Shown here piece by piece: positions 8,583-17,286 of a DNA stretch of 64,000 nucleotides (position 1 is its first letter; every line of letters begins with the position of its first letter). Under the pieces are notes generated by a model. It did no database searches and had not been told where the DNA came from. It worked only from the letters and a program-made list of their open reading frames with translations. The position numbers and the translations under genes are program-made. The DNA lies in contig NZ_JAOCQE010000008.1 of NCBI RefSeq assembly GCF_025290915.1, positions 1 through 64,000 of the forward strand, read 5' to 3'. Source of the stretch: Streptomyces sp. 15-116A. GTDB taxonomy: Bacteria; Actinomycetota; Actinomycetes; Streptomycetales; Streptomycetaceae.

Positions 8583-10045
8583 TTATGGTTTGCGAGCTTT
8601 GAGTTGATTACGTTCTGCGATGCTCTCGGGCCGTCTGGTCGTCTTGCCCACGTCGTAGCGGGTGGCGGGGCGCCGGTTCTTGGAGCCAAGTGGGCGTCCT
8701 GGGCCTGGAGTTGACGGTTTGGGCGCACGGGCCGGATTGTGCAGGTGGGGGCGGATGTTCCTGAACCCTCGGCGGACGCGGGCCGGGGTGAGCCGGCCGG
8801 GCTCGGCCGGCTTCTCCCAGGGGCGGCGAAGATCTGCGGCGAGTGGCCGAGTGAGCCGGAGCTGGGTGTGCGCGGCGATGACGATCCATGTCCACCGGTC
8901 TGCCGTGTCGGGAGTACGGAGTCGCGGACGCGTCCAGCCGAGCGTCTGTTTCTCAAAGCGGAAGGTGTGTTCCACATCGAAGCGACGAAGGCAAGCCTGC
9001 CAGCACAGATCGACGTCTTCGCTGGTCATGCCGGTCCTCGAGGACCACAGCCACAAGGGCAACGGGTCACGGTCGCCGGGCAGGTGGTCGACCTTCAGTC
9101 GGATCAGCGTGCCTTCGAGACGGGGAGTTCACCGTCGTGGTCGATCCATGCGGAACGAGTGGTGAGGCGAGGATGGATCCGGTCCCAGGCCATCGCCTGT
9201 GCGGTGCCGTAGCGGTCGGTGACCTGCACGGTCTCCGCGTCGGGCTCGCCCCAGGTGTCGGGCTTGGCGAAGCGGAACTCCTTGCCGTGCTTCGGCGGCC
9301 TGCCGCCCTGAGGGTAGGCCAGGGCGTACTCCTTGAGCGAGGGTGCCGGACGGCGCATCACCCGGTCCGAGCGCATCCGCCCGAGCACCTCGATGGGGAA
9401 CCCGTCAAGGAGGTAGGCCATGCGCGGGGCGTCGTAGCCGGCGTCGAAGACGACCAGGATGTCCGGGTCCCCCTCCTCCCACTGGCCGCCGTCGATCAGG
9501 TCGGTGACAACACGGCGGACCTGGGCGGCGGAGACCTCGGCGACGTCGTCGTCGGGGCCGAGCCGGACCGCGTCGAGCAGCTGGCACCACGAGGTGCGGC
9601 CCGTCTCCAGCGCGGCCACGAACGAGTACGGCCAGCCAGGAATGAACTGGTCCGAGGAGCGTCCCGAGCGTCCGTAAACATGGCAGAACAGACGGTCCGG
9701 GCTGGTCGGCGCGTCCGGGCGCAGCCACGCGGAGACATCGACGGCCAGGACCAGACGGTTGTCGGCAGCCTTGGGCTGCGGCAGCATCGCCAGAGCCTTG
9801 CGCAACCGGTCTGCGTCGATGCGGCCCTGGTTGAGCGCGTCGTACATCGCTCCGTGCCCACGCCGGTGCTCTGCCAGCAGCGTCAGGTCGACCGGCGAGG
9901 TCACCGGGCCGTCCTCGCACAGCATCGCGTCCGTGAGCTCGAACAGCGCGTCACCGCGCCGGGTCAGACACGCGAACAGGTCTTCCCGAAAGTGGGACGT
10001 GAAGTCGAACGCATCCCGCCGGGCATCGTGGTCCAGCACACTCAC
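8583..10045 (-). pseudogene. DDE transposase (NF041680/IS701-like group), one frameshift
   Basis: A nearly complete transposase on the minus strand. The N-terminal part from 10045 contains the first catalytic-type strand (LVLAVDVSAWLRPDA) and a second acidic strand (DILVVFDAGYD). The C-terminal part is in another frame and has the YREK-like region and a basic tail (ACLRRFDVEHTFRFEKQTLG, then WTWIVIAAHTQLRL). The frames join near 9115, where one base appears to be missing between ELPV and LEGTLIRLK. The group is about 480 residues long, matching the sum of both parts. A truncated second copy lies at 11.5 kb. Confidence 0.8.
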
Positions 10046-10050
10046 CTCTG

Positions 10051-10104
10051 CGGCCTTCGTATGAACGTGATTCCGTGGTGGAACGCATGGTCATACGAAG
10101 GCCG
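10051..10104. repeat. 14-bp inverted repeat at the element's transposase-5' end
   Basis: CGGCCTTCGTATGA (10051-10064) and its perfect complement TCATACGAAGGCCG (10091-10104) flank 26 bases just upstream of the transposase start. The same region recurs upstream of the truncated second copy (from about 11630), where the right arm has diverged. It may be the subterminal structure of this insertion sequence or a hairpin that limits read-through into the transposase. Confidence 0.7.
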
Positions 10105-10166
10105 TCAGCGTGCCCGGTGAATCCCCAGACGAGCGAGCCTGTACGAGGCAACGTTCGAGGCCAGAG

Positions 10167-10244
10167 GTAAAGAAGCTCAACGGCGACTGGTACGAGGACG
10201 ACGACCTTCGGGCGTTCCTCCTTGGCCTGCTCGCCACTCGATAG
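10167..10244 (+). pseudogene. C-terminal remnant of an acidic protein
   Basis: An open 25-codon tail (DWYEDDDLRAFLLGLLATR, then TAG at 10242-10244) directly follows the homologous end of the insertion sequence. It reads like the end of a real protein whose front part was removed. It sits 12 bases upstream of the next ORF, suggesting that the two once formed an operon. The family is unknown. Confidence 0.35.
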
Positions 10245-10256
10245 AAGGAGGCCCGC

Positions 10257-10511
10257 ATGTTGGCTACCGGAGTCCTCAAGGACGGTTGCCCGTACGACGT
10301 CGAGATCACCGGCCAGGCCGACCGGCCGGTGATCGGCTCGGCGCGAATCCGGGCGCTGGTCGAGCAGCACACCGGGAAGCCGGTACTACTCGGCCCGCTC
10401 GGACCCCGCCGCGATTTGGACCCGGGCGATCCGCACGCGGTTCTCGCGCTGCTCCGCCAGCGCACCCGCTTGACCGAGTACCGCCCGCGTGCGGGCACTT
10501 TGGGCCGGTAG
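10257..10511 (+). CDS. Small hypothetical protein (84 aa)
   Basis: An 84-residue soluble protein starting at ATG 10257 behind a strong GAAGGAGG site. That spacing is the main reason to accept it as a gene. The sequence has alternating hydrophobic strands (YDVEITGQADRPVIGSARI, then PVLLGPLGP) and no membrane segment. I do not recognise a family. It lies between two copies of an insertion sequence, so it is probably cargo of horizontally acquired DNA. Confidence 0.55.
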   Translation: MLATGVLKDGCPYDVEITGQADRPVIGSARIRALVEQHTGKPVLLGPLGPRRDLDPGDPHAVLALLRQRTRLTEYRPRAGTLGR

Positions 10512-10563
10512 CAACCGTGCGTCCGCCCCCGACGTCCGCTCTAGAGAGAGTCGAGGGGGACCC

Positions 10564-10929
10564 ATGCGCCTGGTAATGACCGAGCAGTTCGCCGTTGCGA
10601 TGTTGGCTCTGATCCCAGTCCTGGCCTTGGTCACCCGGGTCGACTATCAACGGCATGCAACCTATTGGCTGGACGTGGCCGGCGCGGGTTACAGCCTGCA
10701 GGGCTCGGAGCGCAGGTACATGTTGGTGTCCAGCTCTCTAGCGCTCGCGCAGTTTCTCGCCTTTGCCTACCTGATCTGGTGGTTGGCAGCCACGACCCGG
10801 CCAGAGCACCCGATCATGGCTTGGTTCATCGCGGGATCAGTCGTTGCACAGTTCGGTCAGATCAGCCTGTACGTGATCAACTTGCCGCGGAGCCTTGAGC
10901 GGCTGGCCAAGGAGAGGCGCCGACGGTAG
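10564..10929 (+). CDS. Small integral membrane protein (121 aa)
   Basis: A 121-residue protein with three hydrophobic segments: residues ~5-25 (FAVAMLALIPVLALVT), ~52-76 (SSSLALAQFLAFAYLIWWLA) and ~82-106 (IMAWFIAGSVVAQFGQISLY). A basic C-terminal tail (ERLAKERRRR) probably faces the cytoplasm. The ATG has AGGGGGA close upstream. No family recognised; codon use is less GC-extreme than its neighbours, in line with acquired DNA. Confidence 0.6.
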   Translation: MRLVMTEQFAVAMLALIPVLALVTRVDYQRHATYWLDVAGAGYSLQGSERRYMLVSSSLALAQFLAFAYLIWWLAATTRPEHPIMAWFIAGSVVAQFGQISLYVINLPRSLERLAKERRRR

Positions 10930-11067
10930 CGGTGAAGACGCAAGGGGGTTGAGGCCTTCAACCTACCCACGTGACCACACGTTTCGCTTACGCCATCCAG
11001 GCCCTGCCCGCTGCCCTGCCTGCACCCGGGGCACCGCCGGGCCCGCCCGATCCCCGCTGCCAGTGAG

Positions 11068-11496
11068 ATACAGCCGCCCGCACACGACGACTCCCGCCCG
11101 TGGGCGGGCGACGCATACGACGAGGGCGACGAGACCGATCCGGCAAACGCCTTCGCTGCGTTCACCGGCAAGGACGGTGAGGAGGCCTGGCTGGACCGGG
11201 CGCCGGACGGCACCCTCACCGGCTGGGTCCGAGACGCCACCGGTCAGGTGTGGCGGTACAGCTACGACAGCGCTTGGGTGTTGGACGTCGACGGCGCGCA
11301 GATGCAGCGCGTCAGCACCTCCCCCGGCCAGAACCCCTCGGGCGCCGAGACGGGCGGCGACCAGGGCGAGGAGACTCCCGCCGGAGAGGAGAGCGACCCG
11401 TACGCCGACGACCCGGCCGCAGCAGACAGCGCCGATCCAGAGCCCGACCCGCTCGCCGACGTCGACGAGAACCCGGACGTCCTCACCGCGGCCGCG
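11068..11496 (+). pseudogene. Fragment of an acidic, plasmid/ICE-like protein
   Basis: An open frame without a credible start reads as a strongly acidic protein: WAGDAYDEGDETDPANAF, FTGKDGEEAWLDRAPDGTL, TGQVWRYSYDSAWVLDVDG, then a low-complexity Asp/Glu/Pro/Ala tail. It is cut at about 11497, where the sequence becomes the transposase 5' region of the second insertion-sequence copy. I infer a truncated gene; function unknown. Confidence 0.4.
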
Positions 11497-11765
11497 GAGC
11501 ATCGCGTCCGTGAGCTCGAACAGGGTGTCACCGCGCCGGGTCAGGCACGCGTAGAAGTCCTCCCGGAAGTGTGACGCGAAGTCGAACGCGTCGCGCCGGG
11601 CATCGTCGTACAGCACACTCACCTCTGCGGCCTTCGTATGAGTCTGTTTCCGTGGCGGAACGCAGGATCATGCGAGGGCCGTCCGCCTGTCCGGCGAATC
11701 CCCAGGTGAGTGACGACGTACGACGCCCTGTTCGAACTCGGAGGTTAAGTAACAAGCTAAGTGCC
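11497..11765 (-). mobile_element. Truncated second copy of the DDE insertion sequence (5' end only)
   Basis: Residues 1-42 of the same transposase as at 8.6-10.0 kb (start at 11622, SVLYDDARRDAFDFASHFRE) plus about 140 bases of the upstream non-coding end, which match the region 10046-10185. Everything after codon 42 is missing. Both copies point the same way, so they form a direct repeat about 1.58 kb apart. Confidence 0.8.
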
Positions 11766-12100
11766 TGCTTCTAAACCCGGTACCAGCAGCTCAAGCGCCG
11801 CCAGTCCGGAATGGGAGATTTGCGCAAGCGTTCGGGGAACGGTCACGGTGACCGTTCCCCGGACGGCATCTGCCGGGGCTGGATCTCGGGGGCGGTGAAG
11901 GCCCCTACAGTCCCGCCGTCCGCCGCTTCCCCGGCTCATGGTGTTCTGCATCGACTCGCGGAAGTGGCGCATCAGTTGCTGGCCTCCATCTGGCGGGGAA
12001 CACCTGCGGCGCGCAGTTCGCGCAGGTCGGGGATGTGGTTGTAGCGCGCGACGGCAACCGTCCGCCAGGGGTGCAACTGGTGCTCTGCCGCTGCAGAGCG
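11766..12100. other. Gene-poor stretch with one short protein-tail remnant
   Basis: Apart from the palindrome at 11833, a minus-strand tail (HIPDLRELRAAGVPRQMEAS then stop, near 11985-12050) looks like the end of a real protein but has no recognisable body. No full gene seen. Confidence 0.4.
11833..11861. promoter_or_regulatory. Perfect 14-bp palindrome with one-base centre
   Basis: CGGGGAACGGTCAC, one G, then GTGACCGTTCCCCG. The symmetry is perfect over 29 bases. It stands alone in a gene-free stretch between the truncated insertion sequence and the cold-shock gene. It could be an operator, a terminator hairpin or the relic of a plasmid origin or transfer site. There is no T-run on either side. 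Confidence 0.6.
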
Positions 12101-12138
12101 CACGGCACCCGCCCAAGAAGTGACGGGCGGGTGCCGTG
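12101..12138 (-). terminator. Hairpin terminator behind the cold-shock gene
   Basis: CACGGCACCCGCCC (12101-12114) pairs perfectly with GGGCGGGTGCCGTG (12125-12138) around a 10-base loop. It lies 14 bases beyond the cspA stop in the direction of transcription. No U-tract is evident, which is normal for Streptomyces terminators. Confidence 0.8.
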
Positions 12139-12152
12139 GAGGGTCAAGCCGT

Positions 12153-12356
12153 TCAGGCGGGGGTGATGTTCTCCGCCTGGGGGCCCTTCTGGCCCTGGGT
12201 GACGTCGAAGTTCACCTTCTGGCCTTCCTGGAGCTCACGGAAGCCGGAGCTGGCGATGTTGGAGTAGTGGGCGAAGACGTCGGGGCCTCCGCCGTCCTGC
12301 TCGATGAAGCCGAAGCCCTTTTCCGAGTTGAACCACTTGACGGTTCCGCTGGCCAT
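12153..12356 (-). CDS. cspA: Cold-shock protein (CspA family)
   Basis: A 67-residue single-domain cold-shock protein, the exact usual length. It shows both RNA-binding motifs, RNP1-type KGFGFIEQ and RNP2-type DVFAHYS. It binds single-stranded RNA/DNA as an RNA chaperone in the cytoplasm. The ATG at 12354-12356 is preferred over an in-frame start four codons upstream because GGAGGG lies six bases before it and the family starts MA.GTVKWFN. About 170 gene-free bases upstream leave room for the long leader typical of these genes. A perfect hairpin terminator follows. Confidence 0.95.
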   Translation of the reverse strand: MASGTVKWFNSEKGFGFIEQDGGGPDVFAHYSNIASSGFRELQEGQKVNFDVTQGQKGPQAENITPA

Positions 12357-12606
12357 ACTGCCCTCCAAGGGGACTGGAAATCGGTTCCTGCACCGCGCGG
12401 GAACCGGAGGTGATCGCCTTGGTCCTCAGACACTCTGAACAGCAAAAACGCCCGTGCGCACGCTCACGGGCGACCGGTACTTCGGAACCATGACAGCTGA
12501 CTCTGACGCTACACCGTAAGCCCACGCCCCTCTCGCCCGCACGTGCCACGCCCGCCGATCGCTGCGTGCGTGCGCCGGGGCACCGCCGACTGCGCCCACG
12601 AGCGGG

Positions 12607-12879
12607 TCACTCGGATGGGTCGGCGCGCGTTTGCAACTGCCGCCAGCAGTGGTGGATGTACTGCTCAGCTTCTCGCACGGCGCAGGAGGAGGCGTCCGCG
12701 ACCCCGGCCGCAGATGACGCGGCCTTGTCCGCGCGAGGTGCGGTGCGACGGCGCACGAGGTTTGCTACGCGCGCGACACGCCTTCGGTCGCCTTGGCGCA
12801 GGACGGCGGCACGGGCAACCAAGATCGTGGCGATGACTGCGGCGGCGGTCAGCGCGGTAGCCGCATGCTGATCGGACAT
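12607..12879 (-). CDS. Small hypothetical protein with N-terminal membrane segment
   Basis: A 90-residue protein starting MSDQHAATALTAAAVIATI. Residues ~6-26 form a single hydrophobic helix; the rest is basic and soluble (RQGDRRRVARVANLVRRR) and ends in a Cys/Trp-containing helix (AEQYIHHCWRQLQ). It is probably anchored in the cell membrane with a cytoplasmic tail. AAGGA lies about 12 bases upstream of the ATG. No family recognised. It is downstream of and in the same direction as the DUF4235 gene, with an 85-bp gap. Confidence 0.5.
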   Translation of the reverse strand: MSDQHAATALTAAAVIATILVARAAVLRQGDRRRVARVANLVRRRTAPRADKAASSAAGVADASSCAVREAEQYIHHCWRQLQTRADPSE

Positions 12880-12964
12880 GACTGTGGTGGCGTCCTTCGT
12901 AGAGTACTTACCGGGGGCGATGAGAGGGCCGGTATCCGTGCTTCGTACCGGCCCTTGCTCATCC

Positions 12965-13246
12965 TCATACGTCAACCGGGCCAGGTGCCGGCCAGGCGGC
13001 GGTGGCGGCGGCGCCGGCTCGGTCGACGGCGGCCTTGACTCCGGCGAAGATCGCGCCCTGCAGGGTGGCGGCGAGCAGCACCTCTGTCCAGGCGCGCTCC
13101 TCGTCGGTGGCGTCCGGTGCGTCCTCGTCGTGGCCGAGCACCTTCCACGCCTGCTTGAACAGGCCACCGGCGAGCATGCCGCTGACGGCTCCCAGGGCCA
13201 GACCGACCGGCTTGTAGGCGATCTGCGATGCCTTCAACCAGCTCAC
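12965..13246 (-). CDS. DUF4235 family membrane protein
   Basis: About 93 residues with the DUF4235 pattern: YKPVGLALGAVSGMLAGGLF (first membrane helix), a conserved FKQAWK followed by an acidic loop (DEDAPDATDEERAW), then a second helix (VLLAATLQGAIFAGVKAAV). Two-helix membrane protein of unknown function, common in actinobacteria. The GTG at 13246 fits the family start; a TTG six codons upstream is the alternative. It lies only 14 bp behind the APC permease stop. Confidence 0.8.
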   Translation of the reverse strand: MSWLKASQIAYKPVGLALGAVSGMLAGGLFKQAWKVLGHDEDAPDATDEERAWTEVLLAATLQGAIFAGVKAAVDRAGAAATAAWPAPGPVDV

Positions 13247-13260
13247 CCCACGGGGCGGAC

Positions 13261-14625
13261 TCAAACCCGTTTGAGGAGGGTGTCGTGCTCTTCCTCGAAA
13301 GTCAGCTCGGGTGGAGGGGTGCGGAAACCACGGGTTAGGTAGGCCAGATAACAGATGCCGAGGGCGAGCCAGATGACTCCGAGGGTGAGGGCCTTGCTGT
13401 CGAGGTTGGCCAGGAGCCAGACGTCCACCGCGGCACCGATCACGGGGGCGATCATGTGGCCCAGCAGGCCGGGGCGGCGGCCCGCGCGGCGCTCGCGCAG
13501 GTAAGTGGCGATGACGGCGAGGTTGACGAAGGTGAAGGCGACGAAGGCGCCGAAGTTGATGAAGGAGGTGGAGGTCGCGAGGCTGAGGCTCAGGGCGATC
13601 AGGCCGACGGCGCCGGTGAGGAGGATGTTGAGAGCGGGGGTGTGGTAGCGGGGGTGGACGCGGCCGAAGAGACGGCGCGGGAGAACGGAGTCGCGGCCCA
13701 TGGCGTACAGCAGCCGGGAGGTGCTGGCCTGGGCGGCGATGCCGGAGGCGAACTGGGCGACGACGAGACCGGCCAGGAAGACCGACGAGAACAGGTCACC
13801 GCCGATGGTCTTGGCGATCTCGAATGCGGCCGAGTCGGGGTCGTCGAAGGTGCTGCCGGGGTGTGCCAGCTGGGTTGCCCAGGCGACAGTCACGAAGATG
13901 CCACCGCCGATCAGGGCGATCAGCACGATGGCCCGGGGCATGGTGCGCTTCGGCTCGATGGTCTCCTCCGTGAGGGTGGTGACCGCGTCGAAACCGAGGA
14001 AGGAGTAGGCCGCGATGGCGGCTCCTGCGGAGATGCCCGCCAGGGTGGTGGCGTGATCGGCGAACGGTGCAGTGCCGGCCAGCGCACCGGTACCTCCGAC
14101 ATGGAGTACGTGGCGCAGGGAGAGGACGACGAAGATGCCGATCACCAGCACCTGGAAGGCCATGAGGAGATCATTGGCCCGCTCCGCCGTCTTGATGCCC
14201 CGCACATTGAGCGCAGTGGTCAGGACGATGAAGCCGACGATCCACACCCAGATCGGCACGCCGGGGAACTGGGCCTGGAGATACGCCCCGCCGATCAGCC
14301 AGATGACCATGGGCAGGAAGAAGTAGTCGAGCAGAGTCGCCCAGCCGACCAGGAAGCCGACCCTGGAGTCGACGGCCCGGCGGACATAGGTGTACGCGGA
14401 GCCGGCCACGGGGTGGGCGGCGGCCATCTTCCCGTAGCTGTGCGCGGTGAACAGCATGGCGAGCAGGGCCAGCAGATAGGCGGTGGGAACGGCACCACCG
14501 GTGCTCTCGGCCACGACGCCGAAGGTGCCGAGCACGATCATCGGGGTCATGTAGGCGAGGCCGAACAGAACGACGGATCTGAGGGTGAGCGCACGGGTCA
14601 GGCCCTGAGCGGGGGTGTTCTCCAT
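13261..14625 (-). CDS. APC-superfamily amino acid/amine permease
   Basis: A 454-residue permease with about 12 membrane helices, the usual APC length. It begins with the typical LTRALTLRSVVLFGLAYMTP and includes the conserved YSFLGFDAVTTLTEE segment of helix 6. The real start is the ATG at 14625 (GGAG upstream), not the longer open frame. It follows a nitrilase-type amidohydrolase gene by 38 bp in the same direction, and a GntR regulator is divergent to both. I infer uptake of an amide, amine or amino acid that the hydrolase then processes. Confidence 0.9.
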   Translation of the reverse strand: MENTPAQGLTRALTLRSVVLFGLAYMTPMIVLGTFGVVAESTGGAVPTAYLLALLAMLFTAHSYGKMAAAHPVAGSAYTYVRRAVDSRVGFLVGWATLLDYFFLPMVIWLIGGAYLQAQFPGVPIWVWIVGFIVLTTALNVRGIKTAERANDLLMAFQVLVIGIFVVLSLRHVLHVGGTGALAGTAPFADHATTLAGISAGAAIAAYSFLGFDAVTTLTEETIEPKRTMPRAIVLIALIGGGIFVTVAWATQLAHPGSTFDDPDSAAFEIAKTIGGDLFSSVFLAGLVVAQFASGIAAQASTSRLLYAMGRDSVLPRRLFGRVHPRYHTPALNILLTGAVGLIALSLSLATSTSFINFGAFVAFTFVNLAVIATYLRERRAGRRPGLLGHMIAPVIGAAVDVWLLANLDSKALTLGVIWLALGICYLAYLTRGFRTPPPELTFEEEHDTLLKRV

Positions 14626-14663
14626 AACGTGCTCCGAGGGGATGGTGAGCGGGGCTGGGAGGG

Positions 14664-15533
14664 TCAGCCGGTGCGGGGGCGCCAGCGGCCAGGGTCGATA
14701 CGACCGCCGTAGAGCGGCAGGTCGAGCGGGGTGTCGGCGTCGGTGAACTGGTCCCACATACGGTTCAGCCCTGCCGTGCCGAAGGTGCGGACACGAGTGA
14801 CGTCGTCCAGGTCAAGCACGTCGGTCAACGTGGTGGCGGCCGAGTCGGGGGCCTCGCTGCGCACCCGCCCCTCGGGGTCCACGACCAGACTCCGGCCGGT
14901 GCCGACGGGGCCGGCGGCGTTGACGCTGAGGACGAAGACCTGGTTGACAATGGCGTTGGCGCGGGCGAGGACGAGTTCCTGGGCACGGTCCGCCGTGGTG
15001 GTCATAACCGGGTTGACGATCACCTCGGCGCCCAGCCAGGCCAGGTGGCGCGCAACCTCGGGGAACCAGGCGTCGTAGCAGATCGCGATGCCGACGCGGC
15101 CTATGCCGGGCAGTTCCACGACGACGAAGCGGTCACCGGGGTCATACGGCTCGTGGGGCCGCCACGGAAAGATCTTGCGGTATGCGGCGACGAGGCGGCC
15201 GTCGGGTGAGTAGACCGGCGCCGTGTTGAACAACCCGCCGTTCGCGCCGCGCTCGCACACGGTGCCCGGCATCAGCCAGATACCGAGGTCGCCGGCCAGC
15301 TCGGCAAGGTGCCGGGACCGCGGGCCGTCCATGGGCTCGGCGGCTTCCTGAAGCTGCTTTGTCGATGCCGGCGGGCCGTCGACACCGCACAGGTGCAGCT
15401 CCGGGTAGACCGCGAGGCGGGTGTGCGGAAAGCGGGCCAGTAGGTGCTCGACGTCCTCGGTGAATACGGACAGCGGCGCTGTCGCGGGGCGGGCAGGCGC
15501 CTGGACGAGGGCGATGGGGAGGGGGCGGGACAT
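14664..15533 (-). CDS. Carbon-nitrogen hydrolase (nitrilase superfamily)
   Basis: A 289-residue nitrilase-superfamily amidohydrolase. The Glu-Lys-Cys triad is visible: Glu in AVYPELHLCG, Lys in YRKIFPWRP and Cys in IAICYDAWFPEVAR. It hydrolyses a C-N bond of an amide or nitrile in the cytoplasm; the exact substrate is not readable. It is first gene of a probable two-gene operon with the APC permease and divergent from a GntR gene, with an AT-rich 80-bp gap containing an inverted repeat. Confidence 0.9.
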   Translation of the reverse strand: MSRPLPIALVQAPARPATAPLSVFTEDVEHLLARFPHTRLAVYPELHLCGVDGPPASTKQLQEAAEPMDGPRSRHLAELAGDLGIWLMPGTVCERGANGGLFNTAPVYSPDGRLVAAYRKIFPWRPHEPYDPGDRFVVVELPGIGRVGIAICYDAWFPEVARHLAWLGAEVIVNPVMTTTADRAQELVLARANAIVNQVFVLSVNAAGPVGTGRSLVVDPEGRVRSEAPDSAATTLTDVLDLDDVTRVRTFGTAGLNRMWDQFTDADTPLDLPLYGGRIDPGRWRPRTG

Positions 15534-15553
15534 GGCGAGGAAATTAACTCAAG

Positions 15554-15578
15554 ATGAGCTGTTATTCAATAGGCTCAT
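15554..15578. promoter_or_regulatory. Likely GntR operator between nitrilase and GntR genes
   Basis: ATGAGC (15554-15559) and its complement GCTCAT (15573-15578) form a spaced inverted repeat in an 80-bp AT-rich gap, which is striking against this genome. It lies between the divergent start codons, so one bound dimer could control both directions. Inferred from position and symmetry only. Confidence 0.55.
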
Positions 15579-15613
15579 TTTGATCTGTTATCCGGCCTCG
15601 CTACGCTGACGGC

Positions 15614-16393
15614 ATGCCTCACCCCCAGGACGGCCCCGTCACACCGACGGCCGACGCGGCGGCGCTGCCGTTCAACGCCCCCGCGCTCAACGGCATCCGC
15701 CGACTCACCGCGCTGGACACGGTGCGCGCCCGCATCGCACTCGCCGTCGACCTGGGCCTGCTCGCTCCGGGCGAAAAGCTCCCGCCGACCGATCAGATCG
15801 CCGCAGCGCTCGACGTCGGCGAGATCACCGTCCGCCGGGCCCTGTCCTCGCTGTGCCGGGACGGCGTGCTGGAGCGCCGCCGGGGCCGCAACGGGGGCAC
15901 CCTGGTCGCTGCGCGGCCCGCCCGGGGAGCCGTGGGCGCGATGGACGCCTACCGCGCCCAGAACACCGAGGTACATGCGTTGATCGACCAGCGGCTGGTC
16001 ATGGAATGCGGCCTCGCCCACCTGGCGGCCCGCAACGCTGACGAGACCGCCCTCGGCCACCTGAAGCAGCTGGCCGACGAGATGGACCACGTCCCGACCT
16101 GGGCGGAGTTCCACGGCTGCGACGAGCGCTTCCACCTGGCCGTTGCGGCCGCCACCGGTGTCCGCGCCGCCACCGACGCGTACCGCAGCGTGCTCCAGCA
16201 GCTCTACCACTACTACCTGCCCTACCCGATGGACGCTCTACGACAGTCCAACCGGGACCACCACGCCCTGGTCGACGCCCTCCGCGACGGAGACCCCGCC
16301 GCGGCGGCGGACATCGCACGCCGGCATGTGGCAGTGCTCCACAAGACCATGTTCGTCGGTCTGCTGGAGGCGGCCGAACAAGAACCCCGGTAG
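15614..16393 (+). CDS. GntR-family regulator (FadR subfamily)
   Basis: A 259-residue regulator. The winged HTH occupies ~30-95 (LAPGEKLPPTDQIAAALDVG, EITVRRALSSLCRDGVLERR). The C-terminal FCD/FadR helical sensor follows with the metal-binding type Asp/His pattern (DERFHLAVAAATG, then SNRDHHALVDALRDGD). It is divergent from the nitrilase-permease operon and is the obvious local controller, releasing DNA on binding a carboxylate or related substrate. ATG start; the first ~30 residues are a Pro/Ala-rich extension. Confidence 0.9.
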   Translation: MPHPQDGPVTPTADAAALPFNAPALNGIRRLTALDTVRARIALAVDLGLLAPGEKLPPTDQIAAALDVGEITVRRALSSLCRDGVLERRRGRNGGTLVAARPARGAVGAMDAYRAQNTEVHALIDQRLVMECGLAHLAARNADETALGHLKQLADEMDHVPTWAEFHGCDERFHLAVAAATGVRAATDAYRSVLQQLYHYYLPYPMDALRQSNRDHHALVDALRDGDPAAAADIARRHVAVLHKTMFVGLLEAAEQEPR

Positions 16394-16596
16394 GCCGCGG
16401 AACGCCGGCCGGCTCCGCCCGCGGAGACAGCACCCACCAGCCGTCTTGATGACGATCAACCAGGCTGTGCCTGGTGCGCAACGGCTCGGAGGGCCGACAG
16501 CCGCGTCCGGTGCTTCGAGTCCTCGCAGGAGGCCATTGCGGACGCTGGCCCCGGGCGGCGCCCGGCGCGGAACCCTGGCGGTACGGCGTTCCCGGT

Positions 16597-17271
16597 TCAG
16601 GTGTCTGGCGTGTCCTGGCGGGCGAGGAGGCCGGAGGCGGTGACGGCCGCGGTGCGGCGTACGAGAGCGCTGAAGTCCATGCGCATGGCTGCCAGGGCGG
16701 GATCGGAGGCGTAGGCGGCGAGCATGGCGTCCGAGGGGCGGCTGCACTGCCATGCCGTCATGGCCATCAGCAGAACCGTCTCCACCAGGGCGGCGGCGCC
16801 GTCGGTGCCGAGTTCGGGGACGTGGCGCTGCACCAGCGCGGTCAGGTTGTGCAGGGAGGCGCGGGCGGCGTGCTTGTGCTGTACGGCGGTCTCGGCGGAG
16901 ATGTTGTGTTCCAGCACCGCGCCCTGCGCGGCGAGGAGGTCGCAGAGCACCGGACGGCTGGCCATGGAGCCGGCCAGGATGTCGGCGAGGCGGTCGCCTC
17001 GCTCCCGTGCGGTGCTCTCGTCGGCCGGGTGCAGGCGGGCCAGTTCAGCGATCCAGTCCTCGATCTCGGTGTCGAGCAGATCGAGCAGGATCGCCTCCCG
17101 GGAGTCGAAGTAGCGCAGCACGTTCGCCTTGGCCAGGCCGACGCGACGGCTCAGCTCGTTCAGGCTCAGCTTCGCCACCGGCATCTCGGTGAGCATCGCT
17201 GCCGCGGTGTCCAGGATCTGGCGTCGCCGCTGGCCGCGCTGTTCGTCGGTGCGGGCACGTCGGAAAGTCAC
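16597..17271 (-). CDS. TetR-family regulator
   Basis: A 224-residue TetR repressor. The N-terminal HTH (ILDTAAAMLTEMPVAKLSLN, ELSRRVGLAKANVLRYFDSR) is followed by a TetR_C-type ligand domain. It is divergent from an aldo/keto reductase gene whose upstream DNA contains matching half-sites, so it likely represses that gene and itself. The effector is unknown, probably a reactive carbonyl or related small molecule. Confidence 0.9.
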   Translation of the reverse strand: MTFRRARTDEQRGQRRRQILDTAAAMLTEMPVAKLSLNELSRRVGLAKANVLRYFDSREAILLDLLDTEIEDWIAELARLHPADESTARERGDRLADILAGSMASRPVLCDLLAAQGAVLEHNISAETAVQHKHAARASLHNLTALVQRHVPELGTDGAAALVETVLLMAMTAWQCSRPSDAMLAAYASDPALAAMRMDFSALVRRTAAVTASGLLARQDTPDT

Positions 17272-17286
17272 ACCCGCATTTTACAG

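Noticed and set aside
13456-14712. A 418-residue plus-strand open frame
   Set aside because: Antisense of the APC permease; Gly/Asp/Glu-rich with no start site or motif.
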